A stretch of 64,000 bases of DNA from Variovorax ginsengisoli (GCF_006438845.1 NZ_RCZJ01000002.1:819145-883144), one strand, 5' to 3'. Shown: positions 28,021-37,825, numbered from the stretch's first letter. Numbers and translations are program-made. Notes: generated by a model not told the origin, from the sequence alone.

Positions 28021-28547
28021 CGCCGGCCGTCCCGTTCGTCCAGCCGGTCTTCGCGCTGCTGCTTCAGGAGCTTGCTCTTGATGCGATTGCGCTTGAGTGG
28101 CGAGAGGTACTCGACGAACACCTTGCCCAACAGGTGATCGAGTTCATGCTGGATGCAGACGGCCAGCAGACCATCGGCCTCGATCGTCTGGGGCTCTCCA
28201 TTGGCGTCGAGCGCCGTCACGCGCACAGACGTGGAACGCTCCACGCCGTCGTAGATGCCCGGGACTGACAGGCAACCTTCCTCGTTGAGCACCTTCTCTT
28301 CGCTGGCCCAGACGATCTCCGGGTTGATCAGAACCAGTGGCGCGTCGCGTTCTTCAGACACATCGATGACGACCAGGCGCTCGTGCACGTCGATCTGGGT
28401 CGCGGCCAGGCCAATGCCCTTCGCGTCGTACATCGTCTCGAGCATGTCCGCGATCAGCGTCTTGATGCGCGCGTCGACGCCCTGGACCGGCTTGGCCACC
28501 GTATGCAGGCGTGGGTCTGGAAAACTCAGGATGGTTCGTTTGGCCAT
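28017..28547 (-). CDS. def: Peptide deformylase
   Basis: A 176-residue metalloenzyme removing the N-formyl group from nascent proteins. The three motifs are intact: [20 protein letters not shown] and QHELDHLLG (metal-binding HExxH-type with HELDH). The C-terminus is basic and coiled ([16 protein letters not shown]). It is the first gene of a five-gene leftward unit in which neighbouring coding ends overlap or nearly touch, and it diverges from the LysM gene. Confidence 0.97.
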   Translation of the reverse strand: MAKRTILSFPDPRLHTVAKPVQGVDARIKTLIADMLETMYDAKGIGLAATQIDVHERLVVIDVSEERDAPLVLINPEIVWASEEKVLNEEGCLSVPGIYDGVERSTSVRVTALDANGEPQTIEADGLLAVCIQHELDHLLGKVFVEYLSPLKRNRIKSKLLKQQREDRLDERDGRR

Positions 28548-28709
28548 GAAGTCGCTCGGAAATTGTGGCTATTTTCTCCAATTCCAAACGGTGCCGGAGA
28601 ACGCTGGCGCGATAAGCGTTGCCCTATCAAGGGCTTCAGCGCAAAATTCGTAGCAAATTGTGAGGATTCGTACGCCCGGTGCGGCGTTCGCGTGTACATC
28701 GACCCAACC

Positions 28710-29915
28710 ATGAAAAAAAATCGCATCCAACGCCAGCACTCGACCGTTATCACCGCGCTGGCTGCCGTGGTCGCATGGGGCTTCGGCGCCCACGCATTCG
28801 CTCAGAACTACCCAGTCACGCCCCAGCAACGCGCCACGGCCCAGCAGGCGGCCCAGACTGGCGTTCCCCTGAGCGAACTTGCGCCAAACGCGCCTGATGA
28901 GTACACAGTCAAATCCGGCGACACGTTGTGGGCGATCTCTCGGCTCTACCTGCGCAGTCCTTGGCGCTGGCCCGAGCTGTGGGGCATGAACATCGACGAC
29001 ATTGCCAACCCCCACCGCATCTACCCTGGCCAGGTGCTGTACTTGGACAAGAGCGGCGGCCGCGCACGGCTTAGCACGCGGCGCGGCATGGGCGGCGGCG
29101 ATCAGACGGTGAAGCTGTCGCCGCGCACTCGCTATGAATCGCTCTCTGGCATGGCACTGCCCACGCTCAACCCCAGTCTCATCGAACCCTTCCTGAGCGA
29201 GCCCATCGTCGTTGACGAAGGCACGTTGCTGGCCGCGCCGCGCATCGTTGCCGGCAACGACAGCCGGGTGCTGCTGGCGCGCGGCGACCGCGCCTATGCC
29301 CGTGGCGAAATCAATTCGCCGCTGGTCGAAGAGGCAGGACCGATCAAGACTTTTCGAGTCTTCCGCAATGCCACGCCGCTGACCGATCCCGGTACCGGCG
29401 AAATCCTCGGCTATGAAGCCCAGTACCTGGGCAAGGCCCAGCTGCAGCGCGGCGAGTCGGTGGCACAAGCGATGGAGGGCGGCAGGCCGGTGAGCACGGT
29501 CGTGCCGGCGACGATCGACATCGTGGCGGCACGCGAGGAGATGCGCGCCGGCGATCGCCTGCTGCCCGAGCCTGCGCGCCAGCTGCTGAGCTATGTTCCC
29601 CGCGCTCCGGCGCAACAGTTCGACGGGCGCATCGTTTCGGTCTACGGCAATGCGGTGCAATTCGCTGCGCAGAACCAGGTCGTGGCCATCAACAAGGGCC
29701 TGCGCGATGGCATCGAGAGCGGCCATGTGCTGGCCATTCTGAAGAACGGCGAGACCATCGTGGACCGGACCGGCGGCACGAAGGAAACGCTCAAACTGCC
29801 GAACGAACGCATCGGCCTGCTGATGGTGTTCAGGCCCTTCGACAAGGTGTCGTATGCGCTCGTGCTCGAGATCAACGATGCCCCGCGCGTTGGCGACCTG
29901 CTGGTCAACCCCTGA
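28710..29915 (+). CDS. LysM peptidoglycan-binding domain protein
   Basis: A 401-residue secreted protein with a signal peptide (AVVAWGFGAHAFAQ, cleavage near 32) and one LysM domain at about residues 66-115 (YTVKSGDTLWAISRLYLRSP ... NPHRIYPGQVLYL). The rest has no family name that I can assign securely, but the whole architecture next to def and dprA recurs in betaproteobacteria. It probably binds the cell wall. Start is ATG 28710; the long upstream frame to 28383 covers the def start region and is discarded. Confidence 0.9.
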   Translation: MKKNRIQRQHSTVITALAAVVAWGFGAHAFAQNYPVTPQQRATAQQAAQTGVPLSELAPNAPDEYTVKSGDTLWAISRLYLRSPWRWPELWGMNIDDIANPHRIYPGQVLYLDKSGGRARLSTRRGMGGGDQTVKLSPRTRYESLSGMALPTLNPSLIEPFLSEPIVVDEGTLLAAPRIVAGNDSRVLLARGDRAYARGEINSPLVEEAGPIKTFRVFRNATPLTDPGTGEILGYEAQYLGKAQLQRGESVAQAMEGGRPVSTVVPATIDIVAAREEMRAGDRLLPEPARQLLSYVPRAPAQQFDGRIVSVYGNAVQFAAQNQVVAINKGLRDGIESGHVLAILKNGETIVDRTGGTKETLKLPNERIGLLMVFRPFDKVSYALVLEINDAPRVGDLLVNP

Positions 29916-29935
29916 GAGCCTCTCCGGGCGGCGTC

Positions 29936-31093
29936 GTGGAACGTGACGAACTCGCCGACTGGCTGCGGCTCGCGCTGACTCCGGGCATTGGTGACGTCGC
30001 CGCACGCAAGCTGCTGGCCGCCTTTGGACTGCCGGGCAACGTCTTCGCGCAGACCCCGGCGACGCTGCGCGACGTCGCAACGGCCGCCCAGGCGACCGCC
30101 CTTCATTCCCCGCCGGATGGACTCGATGCGCAGGTCGCGCTGACCTGGCAATGGCTACAAACAACGGACCCTGATGGCACGACGCGCCGGCTCGTGACGC
30201 TGGGCGATGCCGGCTATCCGGCCGCTTTGCTCGAAACCGCCGACCCGCCGCTCATGCTCTACCTGCTTGGCGCGCCGGCCTTCGACCTCACGCAGCTCGA
30301 ACGCAGCTTGGCCATCGTGGGCAGTCGCAACCCCACGCCGCAAGGTGAATCGAACGCCCGGGCCTTCGCCCGCGCGCTCGTCGAAGCGGGCATCTCCGTC
30401 GTTTCAGGGCTGGCGCTGGGTGTCGACGGCGCCGCGCACCAGGGCGCGCTCGACGCCTTGCAACACGCCGATGCCGCCGATCCACGCTTGGCGACGGTCG
30501 CCGTGGTCGGCACCGGGCTCGACCGTGTCTACCCGGCTCGCCACCGCGCGCTGGCGCATCGCATCAGCGCGCACGGACTGATCGTGAGCGAATTCGCGCT
30601 CGGCACGCCCCCGCTGAACCAGAACTTTCCCAAGCGCAATCGCATCATCTCCGGGCTGACCCGCGGCACGCTGGTCGTCGAGGCAGCACTCCAGTCAGGC
30701 TCGCTGATCACCGCGCGGATGGCAGTGGAGCAGGGCCGGGAGGTCTTCGCGATCCCGGGCTCGATCCATTCGCCGCAATCTCGCGGTTGCCATGCGCTGA
30801 TAAGGCAGGGCGCCAAGCTCGTCGAATCGGTGCAGGACGTTCTGGAAGAACTGCCGTTCGATGCCGCCGCGGCGCCGTCGCGCGACTCCGCGGCGGCCGA
30901 CGCAGCGCCGATGCAGGCAGAAGCAACGACGCTGTTGCGCGCGATCGGCTTCGATCCGGTGGGGCTCGATGCGCTGTGCGCACGCACCGGCCACCCCGCG
31001 GCGACGCTCCAGGTGCTGCTGCTCGAACTCGAACTCGAGGGCCGCCTGGCCAGGCTACCCGGCGGCCTGTTCCAGCGCATGGCGGCGGAATAG
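29936..31093 (+). CDS. dprA: DNA-processing protein DprA
   Basis: A 385-residue recombination mediator that loads RecA on incoming single-stranded DNA during natural transformation. The N-terminal SAM-like domain (LRLALTPGIGDVAARKLLAAFG) precedes the Rossmann-like DprA core: AIVGSRNPTPQGESNARAFA, VVSGLALGVDGAAHQGAL, FPKRNRIISGLTRGTLVVEA, EVFAIPGS and the C-terminal winged-helix. The GTG start lies 20 bases after the LysM stop. Followed by smg, the usual order. Confidence 0.95.
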   Translation: MERDELADWLRLALTPGIGDVAARKLLAAFGLPGNVFAQTPATLRDVATAAQATALHSPPDGLDAQVALTWQWLQTTDPDGTTRRLVTLGDAGYPAALLETADPPLMLYLLGAPAFDLTQLERSLAIVGSRNPTPQGESNARAFARALVEAGISVVSGLALGVDGAAHQGALDALQHADAADPRLATVAVVGTGLDRVYPARHRALAHRISAHGLIVSEFALGTPPLNQNFPKRNRIISGLTRGTLVVEAALQSGSLITARMAVEQGREVFAIPGSIHSPQSRGCHALIRQGAKLVESVQDVLEELPFDAAAAPSRDSAAADAAPMQAEATTLLRAIGFDPVGLDALCARTGHPAATLQVLLLELELEGRLARLPGGLFQRMAAE

Positions 31094-31144
31094 CGCTCTT
31101 CGCTTCTCCGTCGCGGCGCAGGCCGGGCGCCTCGACATGTGGGC

Positions 31145-31156
31145 TATATTGAAGCC
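31145..31156 (+). promoter_or_regulatory. Predicted leaderless promoter of smg
   Basis: TATATT at 31145-31150 is followed by GAAGCC and the smg ATG at 31157, the same -10-to-ATG spacing as at dacB. No Shine-Dalgarno is visible. An upstream in-frame ATG at 31139 would have to start before this -10 element. Confidence 0.5.
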
Positions 31157-31672
31157 ATGTTTGAAGTGCTCGTGTTCGTCTACGAAAACTATTGGCGCGG
31201 CGACGCGTGCCCTGAACCCGAGCAACTGGGCCGCAAGCTCAGCGCGCACGGCTTCGAGGCCGATGAAATCCACGCTGCCCTGCAATGGCTCGACGAGCTC
31301 AGCGTCGCTACCCAGGGCGTTCCGCTACAGCGCGAGGCCGACGCGTCGCGTGTGACGATCGGCGCGCGTGCCATGGGCGAAGCGGCATTGGCGCCTGCCT
31401 CCGATTCGATGCGCATCTATTCCGCCGCCGAGCAGGACCACCTGGGTGCGGAGTGCCTGGGCTTCATCCATTTCCTGCAGGCGGCGGGCGTGCTGGCAGG
31501 CGGGCTGCGCGAAATCGTGATCGAACGCGCCATGGCGACGTCGGGGCAGCCAGTGGCGCTGGACGAACTCAAGATCATTCTGCTGATGGTGCACTGGAGC
31601 AGCGGCATCGAGCCCGATGCCCTGGTGCTCGACGAGCTTTGCGACGGCCGCGAAGGGCGCACCGCACACTGA
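31157..31672 (+). CDS. smg: Smg family protein (DUF494)
   Basis: A 171-residue protein. MFEVLVFVYENYWRGDACPE and the C-terminal LDELKIILLMVHWSSG are diagnostic of Smg/DUF494, a cytosolic protein of unclear role found beside dprA. Start at 31157 matches the family N-terminus. In many genomes a topoisomerase gene follows; here it converges instead on the DUF1631 gene. Confidence 0.93.
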   Translation: MFEVLVFVYENYWRGDACPEPEQLGRKLSAHGFEADEIHAALQWLDELSVATQGVPLQREADASRVTIGARAMGEAALAPASDSMRIYSAAEQDHLGAECLGFIHFLQAAGVLAGGLREIVIERAMATSGQPVALDELKIILLMVHWSSGIEPDALVLDELCDGREGRTAH

Positions 31673-31727
31673 CAGGCGAACATGGCCGCGGCCATGCGGT
31701 CGCACGGGCCGACCGATCCGGCCGGCC

Positions 31728-34100
31728 TCAGTTCAGCAGCCGCTCGGGGTTGGCGTCCAGCTTGGCCAGCGCCTCGCGCGTGGCGCGCACCGTCAGCGTT
31801 TCTTCCTCGGCCGGCACCAAAAGCCCAGCCTGCAGATAAGAGGCCAGGCGTCCCGCCTGGATCAGGAAGCTGCGACCATCCGCCGACGCGAAGAGGTGCA
31901 GCTGCTTGCGCGTGCTGCGCCAGACGAACTGGACCTGGCTCGCCCGGTTGTTGTGGTCGAGCATGAACCAGTTGCCGATCTGCAGTTCGTGGGCCCACTG
32001 CAGCATGTCTTCGGGGATCTTGACGCCGCGCATGTCGGGCACGACCTCGATCGACGCCGCATCCACACCCAGCAACAGTTCGATGCTGGCCGCGTCCAGC
32101 GGCAACTCCGACGTGCCTTCGTCGCTCACGAAGTCTTCGAGATTGGCCAGGCGCGTGGCCATCGCCTCGATCTTGGCCTGGGGAATGGCTTCGGTCTTCG
32201 ACAGGAAAGCATCGGACAAGGTCACACCGATGGTCTTGATGTGTTCTTCCTGCGGCTCGCCCGTGATGCCCAGCAGCGCCATGCCCGAGCGCAGGCGCTG
32301 CAGCAGCTTGGGCAGGTCCTGGATGACGCGGGTGCGGTCGTTGCGGTTGGGCTTGGCGCTGGCCGCCCATACCAATTCGGACGCAGCGCGCTTGAGCGTG
32401 ACCGTCTGCTCATCCTGCGCGCCGTATTTGAGGGCCGCGATGGCCAGCACCTCGGCCCACACCTTGAACAGGAACTCGCGGATCTCGTCGCGCACCGGCA
32501 TGTCGTTGAGCATCTTGCGCAACTCGATGGTGTACTGGATCGCCATCGTCTCCTTCTGCTCGACCTGCTGCGCCACGCTCATCACGCGTTGCGTGCTGTC
32601 GCTCTGCGTGAGGTACTTGTTCAGGAAGGCGACGAATTCGTCGAACACCAGCTTGAACACGCGCTGGCCGGTTTCCGGGTACTGCTCGATCACCTGCACC
32701 ACGCGGCGAATCTCGCCTTCCAGCGCGCTGCCCGAGATGGCGGCCGCGTCGAAGCCCATCACCACCGAACCCATGCGGTCGATCAGCATGCGCGCCGGGT
32801 GCTGCAAGGTACCGAAGAACTCGGGCTCGGCGATCGCCACGCGCAACACCGGCATCTGCAGGCGCGCGAACCAGACGCGGGCCGAGAAGGGAATGCGCTC
32901 TTCGGCCAGGATCGCCTGGAACATCAACGCCACGATCTCGACCGTGGCCTTGTCCGCCGTGGTCGGCGCCCGGCGCTTGAGTTCGCTGGTGCGTCGGCGC
33001 AGGTCGGCGGCGCTTTGCTGAATCGCCACCGCCTCGTCGCCGATCACGTACTGCGACGAGGCCACCTGGTAGGCCATCTCCGCATCGGCGATGGCGGCTG
33101 CGAAGCCGGGAGGCAGCCCCCGCCCGGCGCCGGCGCCAGAGGCGCTGCCGCTGCCGACAAAAGCACCCTGGCCCGCGGTGCTGCCCGTGCTGCCTTGCGT
33201 GATGTCGCCGCCGATGCGGCCCGTCACGAAACGCTTGAGGTTCAGAAGCACACCCTGAGCACGCTGCCGCGCCATGAGCAGGGGCGAGCCGCCAGTCGCC
33301 GCCATCGGGTCGCCCGCGGCGCCTCCCTGCAAGCCGATGCCCGCCGGCGCGAACCCACCGGCACCGAAGGGCCGTCCGGCGCCTGCATACCCCGTGGCAC
33401 CTGCGCCAGCGAAACCGCCGCCACCCAGCGGCATCGTGCCGGAGCTGCCCGATGCGGTCCGCTTGACGAAGCTCTTCAGGTCGATCTCGGGCATCACGCC
33501 CTTGGCGACCAGATAGCCGTTGGCGTCGGCGTAGGCCTTGGCAGAAGCCTCGACCACGTGGCGCTCGATGACGTCCTGCGTGCGCGTCCAAAGCCCGCGC
33601 GTAAGCCCCATCGCCAGCCATTGCTCGACCAGCACCCGGGCCAGCGCCTCGGGCTTGAGAGCGTCTTTGCCATCGAGTTCGCTGGTGCCCTCGAGGTGCT
33701 GGATGCGCAACCGGAGGTCGTTGATCTCGAAGCTGGACTTGCCCAGGATCGCCTGCGCCAGCCGTGACGACAGGATGTTGGTCTCGACCACCTCGTCGCC
33801 CATCAGCTCGAGCCGCGACAGCGAATTCGTGCCGAGGCCGGGCGTCGCCGTTCCCAGGGCCTTGCGCCATGCAGACTGGGTCGCCGCAACCCAGCGACCG
33901 CCCTGTGCCTGAAAAGCCAGGAAGTCGTCGCGCCAGTCCTGCATGTCCCGCGCGTTGCCCATCTGACTCGCCGCCGCCGACAGCTTGTCCTGAATCGCCT
34001 GGGCCAAGGGCTCGACCACTTGCGCAGTGGCGGTGATGAAGCGTTCACGCGTCTCACGCGCGAGCTGCAGGGACATGGCGTGGGACCGCGCAGTGCTCAT
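31728..34100 (-). CDS. DUF1631 family protein
   Basis: A 790-residue cytosolic protein recognised mainly by its C-terminus: LQIGNWFMLDHNNRASQVQF ... LFASADGRSFLIQAGRLASY, the PilZ-like end of DUF1631 proteins. The N-terminal half is helical. Residues about 215-320 form a low-complexity Gly/Ala/Ser linker (GGGGFAGAGATGYAGAG, then SGSASGAGAGRG). Function is unknown; a regulatory nucleotide-binding role is only suggested by the PilZ-like C-terminus. It is transcribed alone, convergent with smg. Confidence 0.82.
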   Translation of the reverse strand: MSTARSHAMSLQLARETRERFITATAQVVEPLAQAIQDKLSAAASQMGNARDMQDWRDDFLAFQAQGGRWVAATQSAWRKALGTATPGLGTNSLSRLELMGDEVVETNILSSRLAQAILGKSSFEINDLRLRIQHLEGTSELDGKDALKPEALARVLVEQWLAMGLTRGLWTRTQDVIERHVVEASAKAYADANGYLVAKGVMPEIDLKSFVKRTASGSSGTMPLGGGGFAGAGATGYAGAGRPFGAGGFAPAGIGLQGGAAGDPMAATGGSPLLMARQRAQGVLLNLKRFVTGRIGGDITQGSTGSTAGQGAFVGSGSASGAGAGRGLPPGFAAAIADAEMAYQVASSQYVIGDEAVAIQQSAADLRRRTSELKRRAPTTADKATVEIVALMFQAILAEERIPFSARVWFARLQMPVLRVAIAEPEFFGTLQHPARMLIDRMGSVVMGFDAAAISGSALEGEIRRVVQVIEQYPETGQRVFKLVFDEFVAFLNKYLTQSDSTQRVMSVAQQVEQKETMAIQYTIELRKMLNDMPVRDEIREFLFKVWAEVLAIAALKYGAQDEQTVTLKRAASELVWAASAKPNRNDRTRVIQDLPKLLQRLRSGMALLGITGEPQEEHIKTIGVTLSDAFLSKTEAIPQAKIEAMATRLANLEDFVSDEGTSELPLDAASIELLLGVDAASIEVVPDMRGVKIPEDMLQWAHELQIGNWFMLDHNNRASQVQFVWRSTRKQLHLFASADGRSFLIQAGRLASYLQAGLLVPAEEETLTVRATREALAKLDANPERLLN

Positions 34101-34237
34101 GGGGCAGTTTCAGGATTGCAATAAAGTGTCATCGAACCCTGCGAGCTTGCCCGGGTCGGCGCGACCGCACAAGGGCATCCGATGCTCGGCAACCCGAAGC
34201 CATCCGGGCGGCGATCTCTTCGGTCACGCGGACGGGC

Positions 34238-35194
34238 TCACACGGCGGCGCCGGCGTTCGGATCGTCGGGGTCGCCGTCGTCGCGCTTCACCGGTGTTTT
34301 GACCAAGTCCTCGCGCTTGATGCCCAGCCACATCGCGATGGCAGCGGCGACGAAGCAGGAGGAATAAATGCCGAAGCAGATCCCGATGGTCAGCGCCAGG
34401 GCGAAGTAGTGCAGCGTCGGGCCGCCGAAGAAGAACATCGACAGCACGACCAGCTGGGTCGATCCGTGCGTGATGATGGTCCGGCTGATGGTCGACGTGA
34501 TGGCGTTGTCGATGGTCTCGACGGTCGTCATCTTTCGGTAACGCCGGAAGTTCTCGCGGATCCGGTCGAAGATCACGACCGACTCATTCACCGAATAGCC
34601 CAGCACCGCCAGCACCGCCGCCAGCACCGCCAATGAGAACTCCCACTGGAAGAAGGCGAAGAAGCCCAGGATGATGACCACGTCGTGCAGGTTGGCGAGC
34701 ACGGTGGAGAGCGCGAACTTCCACTCGAAACGAAACGCCAGGTAGATCATGATGCCGACGACCACCATGGCCAGCGCCTTGATGCCGTTCGTCGTGAGCT
34801 CCTCGCCGACCTGCGGGCCAACGAACTCGTTGCCGCGCAGCACGGCGGTCGAATCGACCGCCTTCAGTGCGTCCATGACCTGCGCGCTCTGCTGCGCCGA
34901 GGTCTGGCCCTTCTGCACCGGCAGGCGGATCTGCACATCGCGTGAGCTGCCGTAGTTCTGCACCTGCACTTCGGCGTAGCCGAGCTTGCCGATGGTCTCG
35001 CGGACCTTGCCGACGTCGACCGACTGCTGGTAGGCGACTTCCATCACGGTCCCGCCGGTGAACTCCACCGACAGATGCAGCCCGCGGTGGAACAGGAAGA
35101 AGATCGCCAGCGCGAAGGTCGCGAAGGAGATGATGTTCAGCACCTTGGCATGGCGCATGAACGGGATGGTCTTGTGGATGCGGAAGAATTCCAT
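34238..35194 (-). CDS. secF: Protein translocase subunit SecF
   Basis: A 318-residue RND-type membrane protein that uses proton-motive force with SecD to complete Sec export. The six-TM topology is visible, with VEFTGGTVMEVAY in the first periplasmic domain and the conserved YSVNESVVIFDRIREN and TISRTIITHGSTQLVVLSM regions. Starts 12 bases after the secD stop. The C-terminal tail is acidic (DDGDPDDPN). Confidence 0.97.
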   Translation of the reverse strand: MEFFRIHKTIPFMRHAKVLNIISFATFALAIFFLFHRGLHLSVEFTGGTVMEVAYQQSVDVGKVRETIGKLGYAEVQVQNYGSSRDVQIRLPVQKGQTSAQQSAQVMDALKAVDSTAVLRGNEFVGPQVGEELTTNGIKALAMVVVGIMIYLAFRFEWKFALSTVLANLHDVVIILGFFAFFQWEFSLAVLAAVLAVLGYSVNESVVIFDRIRENFRRYRKMTTVETIDNAITSTISRTIITHGSTQLVVLSMFFFGGPTLHYFALALTIGICFGIYSSCFVAAAIAMWLGIKREDLVKTPVKRDDGDPDDPNAGAAV

Positions 35195-35206
35195 GGCCTG
35201 CGCCCC

Positions 35207-37090
35207 TTATTTCGCTTCGACCACGGTCGTGCCGTCGGTCTTGGGCCGCCATACCGTGCCGATGGACACAGTCTTGAGCTTCTTCTTGCCGCCGTACCAG
35301 AAGTTCACCAGGCCTCGTGAGAAGAACACGGCCGAGAACATCGAGGTGACGATACCGATGCAGTGCACCACCGCGAAGCCGCGCACCGGGCCCGAGCCGA
35401 AGGCCAGCAAGGCGATGCCAGCGATCAGGGTGGTGACGTTCGAGTCGAGGATGGTGCCCCAAGCGCGGTCGTAGCCGGCGTGGATCGCCGCCTGCGGCGA
35501 GGCGCCGCTGCGCAGCTCCTCGCGCACGCGTTCATTGATCAGCACGTTCGAGTCGATCGCCACGCCGATCGCCAGGGCCATGGCCGCGATGCCCGGCAGC
35601 GTGAGCGTGGCCTGGAGCATCGAGAGGATGGCGACCAGAAGCAGCAGGTTGACCGCCAGCGCGATCGACGAGAACACGCCGAACAGCGCGTAGTAAATGC
35701 ACATGAAGACCATGATGGCGATGAAGCCGTACATCACGCTCTTGAAGCCCTTGTCGATGTTGTCCGCGCCCAGGCTGGGGCCAATGGTGCGTTCCTGGAT
35801 GATCTCCATCGGCGCGGCCAGCGAGCCGGCGCGCAGCAGCAGCGCAAGGTCGTTGGCCTCGACCACGTTCATCGAGCCGGAAATCTGGAAGCGGTTGCCC
35901 AGTTCGCCGTTGATCGACGGGGCAGTGAGCACTTCGCCCTTGCCCTTCTCGAAGATCAGCATGGCCATGCGCTTGCGGTAGTTGTCGCGGCTCACGTCGC
36001 GCATGATGCGGCCACCCTTGGCGTCCATGGTCAGGTCGACCTTGGGCTGCTGGGTCTGGGAATCGAAGCCCGGCTGCGCGTCGGTCAGGTTTTCACCAGT
36101 GACCAGCACCTGCTTCTTCACGATGACGGCACGGCCTTCGCGGTCCTGAAAGCGTTCGGAACCGAAAGGCACCGGGCCCGTGCCGAGCTCAGCAGCGCGG
36201 CCTTCGGTCGACTCGTCGACCAGGCGCATCTCGAGCGTGGCGGTGCGGCCCAGGATGTCCTTGGCCTTGGCCGTGTCCTGCACGCCCGGCAGCTGCACGA
36301 CGATGCGGTCGAGGCCTTGCTGTTGGATCACCGGCTCGGCGACGCCGAGTTCGTTGATACGGTTGTGCAGCGTCGTGATGTTCTGCTTGAGCGCCGCGTC
36401 CTGCAGGCGACGGGCCGCCTCGGGTTTGATCGAGGCGGTGAGCTTCCAGTCGCTGCCTTCCTGGCTGTCGACGGTGCTGAGGTCCGGGAACTGGTCCTGC
36501 ACCAGCCGCTTGGCCGCCTCGAGGCCTGCGGCGTCGCGGAAGCGCACTTCGATCGTCTGGCCGTTGCGGCTCGCCGCGCTGCCGCGGATGCCCTTGTCGC
36601 GCAGCGCCGTGCGCAAGTCGCCAGCGAAGGATTCGGCCTTCTTGTCGATGGCGCCCTTCATGTCGACCTGCAGCAGGAAGTCGACGCCGCCGCGCAAATC
36701 CAGTCCGAGGTACATGGGAAAGGCGTGCAGTGCCGTCAACCAGGACGGCGAGCGCGACACCAGGTTGAGCGCCACCACGTAGGGCGGGTCGGCCGGGTCG
36801 GGGACCAGCGCACGCTGGAGCACGTCGCGCGCCTTGAGCTGGTCGTCGGTGCTGGCGAAACGTGCACGGATCGACGTTGCATCCATCGTCAGCATGTCGG
36901 GCGTCAGGCCGCCTGCCTTGAGCGCCTCTTCCACGCGGGCCTGCGTGGTGGCGTCGACCTTGACGGTCGCCTTGGCCGACGACACCTGCACAGCAGGCGC
37001 CTCGCCAAAGAAATTAGGCAGGGCATAGACGAGCCCCACGAGCAGCACGACCACCAGGATCGCGTACTTCCAGACCGGATATCGGTTCAT
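35207..37090 (-). CDS. secD: Protein translocase subunit SecD
   Basis: A 627-residue partner of SecF. N-terminal TM (YAILVVVLLVGLVYALPNFFG), large periplasmic P1 domain, GLDLRGGVDFLLQVDM, then the TM block with GAMALAIGVAIDSNVLINER-type sequence (here AMALAIGVAIDSNVLINERV) and GSGPVRGFAV. The order yajC-secD-secF is conserved. The 133 bases between yajC and secD hold a repeated element, which suggests a break or regulation within the operon. Confidence 0.97.
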   Translation of the reverse strand: MNRYPVWKYAILVVVLLVGLVYALPNFFGEAPAVQVSSAKATVKVDATTQARVEEALKAGGLTPDMLTMDATSIRARFASTDDQLKARDVLQRALVPDPADPPYVVALNLVSRSPSWLTALHAFPMYLGLDLRGGVDFLLQVDMKGAIDKKAESFAGDLRTALRDKGIRGSAASRNGQTIEVRFRDAAGLEAAKRLVQDQFPDLSTVDSQEGSDWKLTASIKPEAARRLQDAALKQNITTLHNRINELGVAEPVIQQQGLDRIVVQLPGVQDTAKAKDILGRTATLEMRLVDESTEGRAAELGTGPVPFGSERFQDREGRAVIVKKQVLVTGENLTDAQPGFDSQTQQPKVDLTMDAKGGRIMRDVSRDNYRKRMAMLIFEKGKGEVLTAPSINGELGNRFQISGSMNVVEANDLALLLRAGSLAAPMEIIQERTIGPSLGADNIDKGFKSVMYGFIAIMVFMCIYYALFGVFSSIALAVNLLLLVAILSMLQATLTLPGIAAMALAIGVAIDSNVLINERVREELRSGASPQAAIHAGYDRAWGTILDSNVTTLIAGIALLAFGSGPVRGFAVVHCIGIVTSMFSAVFFSRGLVNFWYGGKKKLKTVSIGTVWRPKTDGTTVVEAK

Positions 37091-37130
37091 CTTTCAGCCT
37101 TGAAACGCGTGTCGCGTTAATTCGTGGGCT

Positions 37131-37222
37131 GCCGTGGAACCAGCTTTGCCGGGCCACTGGCAGCGCCCCCGGTAGGAGGTAGGCGAAGCGGACACGAAGT
37201 GCCGCGCAGCCTGGGGGCGAGC
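37131..37222 (-). repeat. Intergenic repeat element between yajC and secD
   Basis: On the minus strand a roughly 90-base GC-rich element begins GCTCGCCCCCAGGCTGCGCG, contains CACTTCGTGTCCGCTTCGCC, and ends near CCAGTGGCCCGGCAAAGC. CGCCCCC and GGGGGCG (37213-37219 and 37164-37170) form outer arms; GCGGCAC/GTGTCCGC forms an inner hairpin. I recall closely similar elements in many Comamonadaceae intergenic regions; only this copy is seen here. Confidence 0.5.
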
Positions 37223-37223
37223 A

Positions 37224-37553
37224 TTACTTGATCGCGCCCTTTGGCAGCACCTGAACCACAGCGGTGCGCTGGATCTTGACTTCAACGCCATTGGCGATCT
37301 CGAGGCCGAGGTATTGGTCGCCCAGCGAAGTAATTCGGCCGAGCACGCCACCGGCGGTCGCGACCTCATCGCCCTTGGCCAGCGCCTCGATCATGGCGCG
37401 GGCTTCTTTCTGGCGCTTCATCTGGGGCCGGATCATGACGAAATACAGCACCACGAACATCAGCACCAAGGGCAGCATGCTGCCGAGCGAGGACAACATG
37501 TCGCCGCCCGCGGCAGCGGGTGCGGTCTGGGCGAAAGCAGAGGAAATGAACAA
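37224..37553 (-). CDS. yajC: Preprotein translocase subunit YajC
   Basis: A 109-residue single-TM protein of the SecDF-YajC complex. Its start region FISSAFAQTAPAAAGG is followed by a TM (LPLVLMFVVLYFVMIRPQMKRQKE) and a small cytosolic domain (GDEVATAGGVLGRITSLGDQ). The best start is TTG at 37553, with GGAG 6 bases upstream; no ATG or GTG fits the family N-terminus. The frame is open upstream to 38030, but that stretch is non-coding in character. Confidence 0.93.
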   Translation of the reverse strand: MFISSAFAQTAPAAAGGDMLSSLGSMLPLVLMFVVLYFVMIRPQMKRQKEARAMIEALAKGDEVATAGGVLGRITSLGDQYLGLEIANGVEVKIQRTAVVQVLPKGAIK

Positions 37554-37825
37554 GAGAGTCTCCAGCGGGAAAAGCGGGGGGTGAAAGCGACGCCGAGACG
37601 GCGGCACTGGCTGCGGCCGCCGATGGCGGTCACGGGCGCAACGGGGGTCGCGCGCAACACCCGGCATTGTATTCGGCGCGGCGGGGGTCTTGCCGCCGGT
37701 ATCCAGCGCCAGCGCCGGGAATTGCCGCCTAAGACGGTGCGTCGCTGACGGATCGCTAAGACGATGCAGCCACCTGGGAACAGAAGGACTGGAAGCCCGG
37801 CAGGCATCACGTCGAACCCGAATAC

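Noticed and set aside
31617..33767. 716-codon frame antisense to the DUF1631 gene
   Set aside because: Arg/His/Leu-rich shadow composition, and the opposite frame has a recognisable DUF1631 C-terminus.
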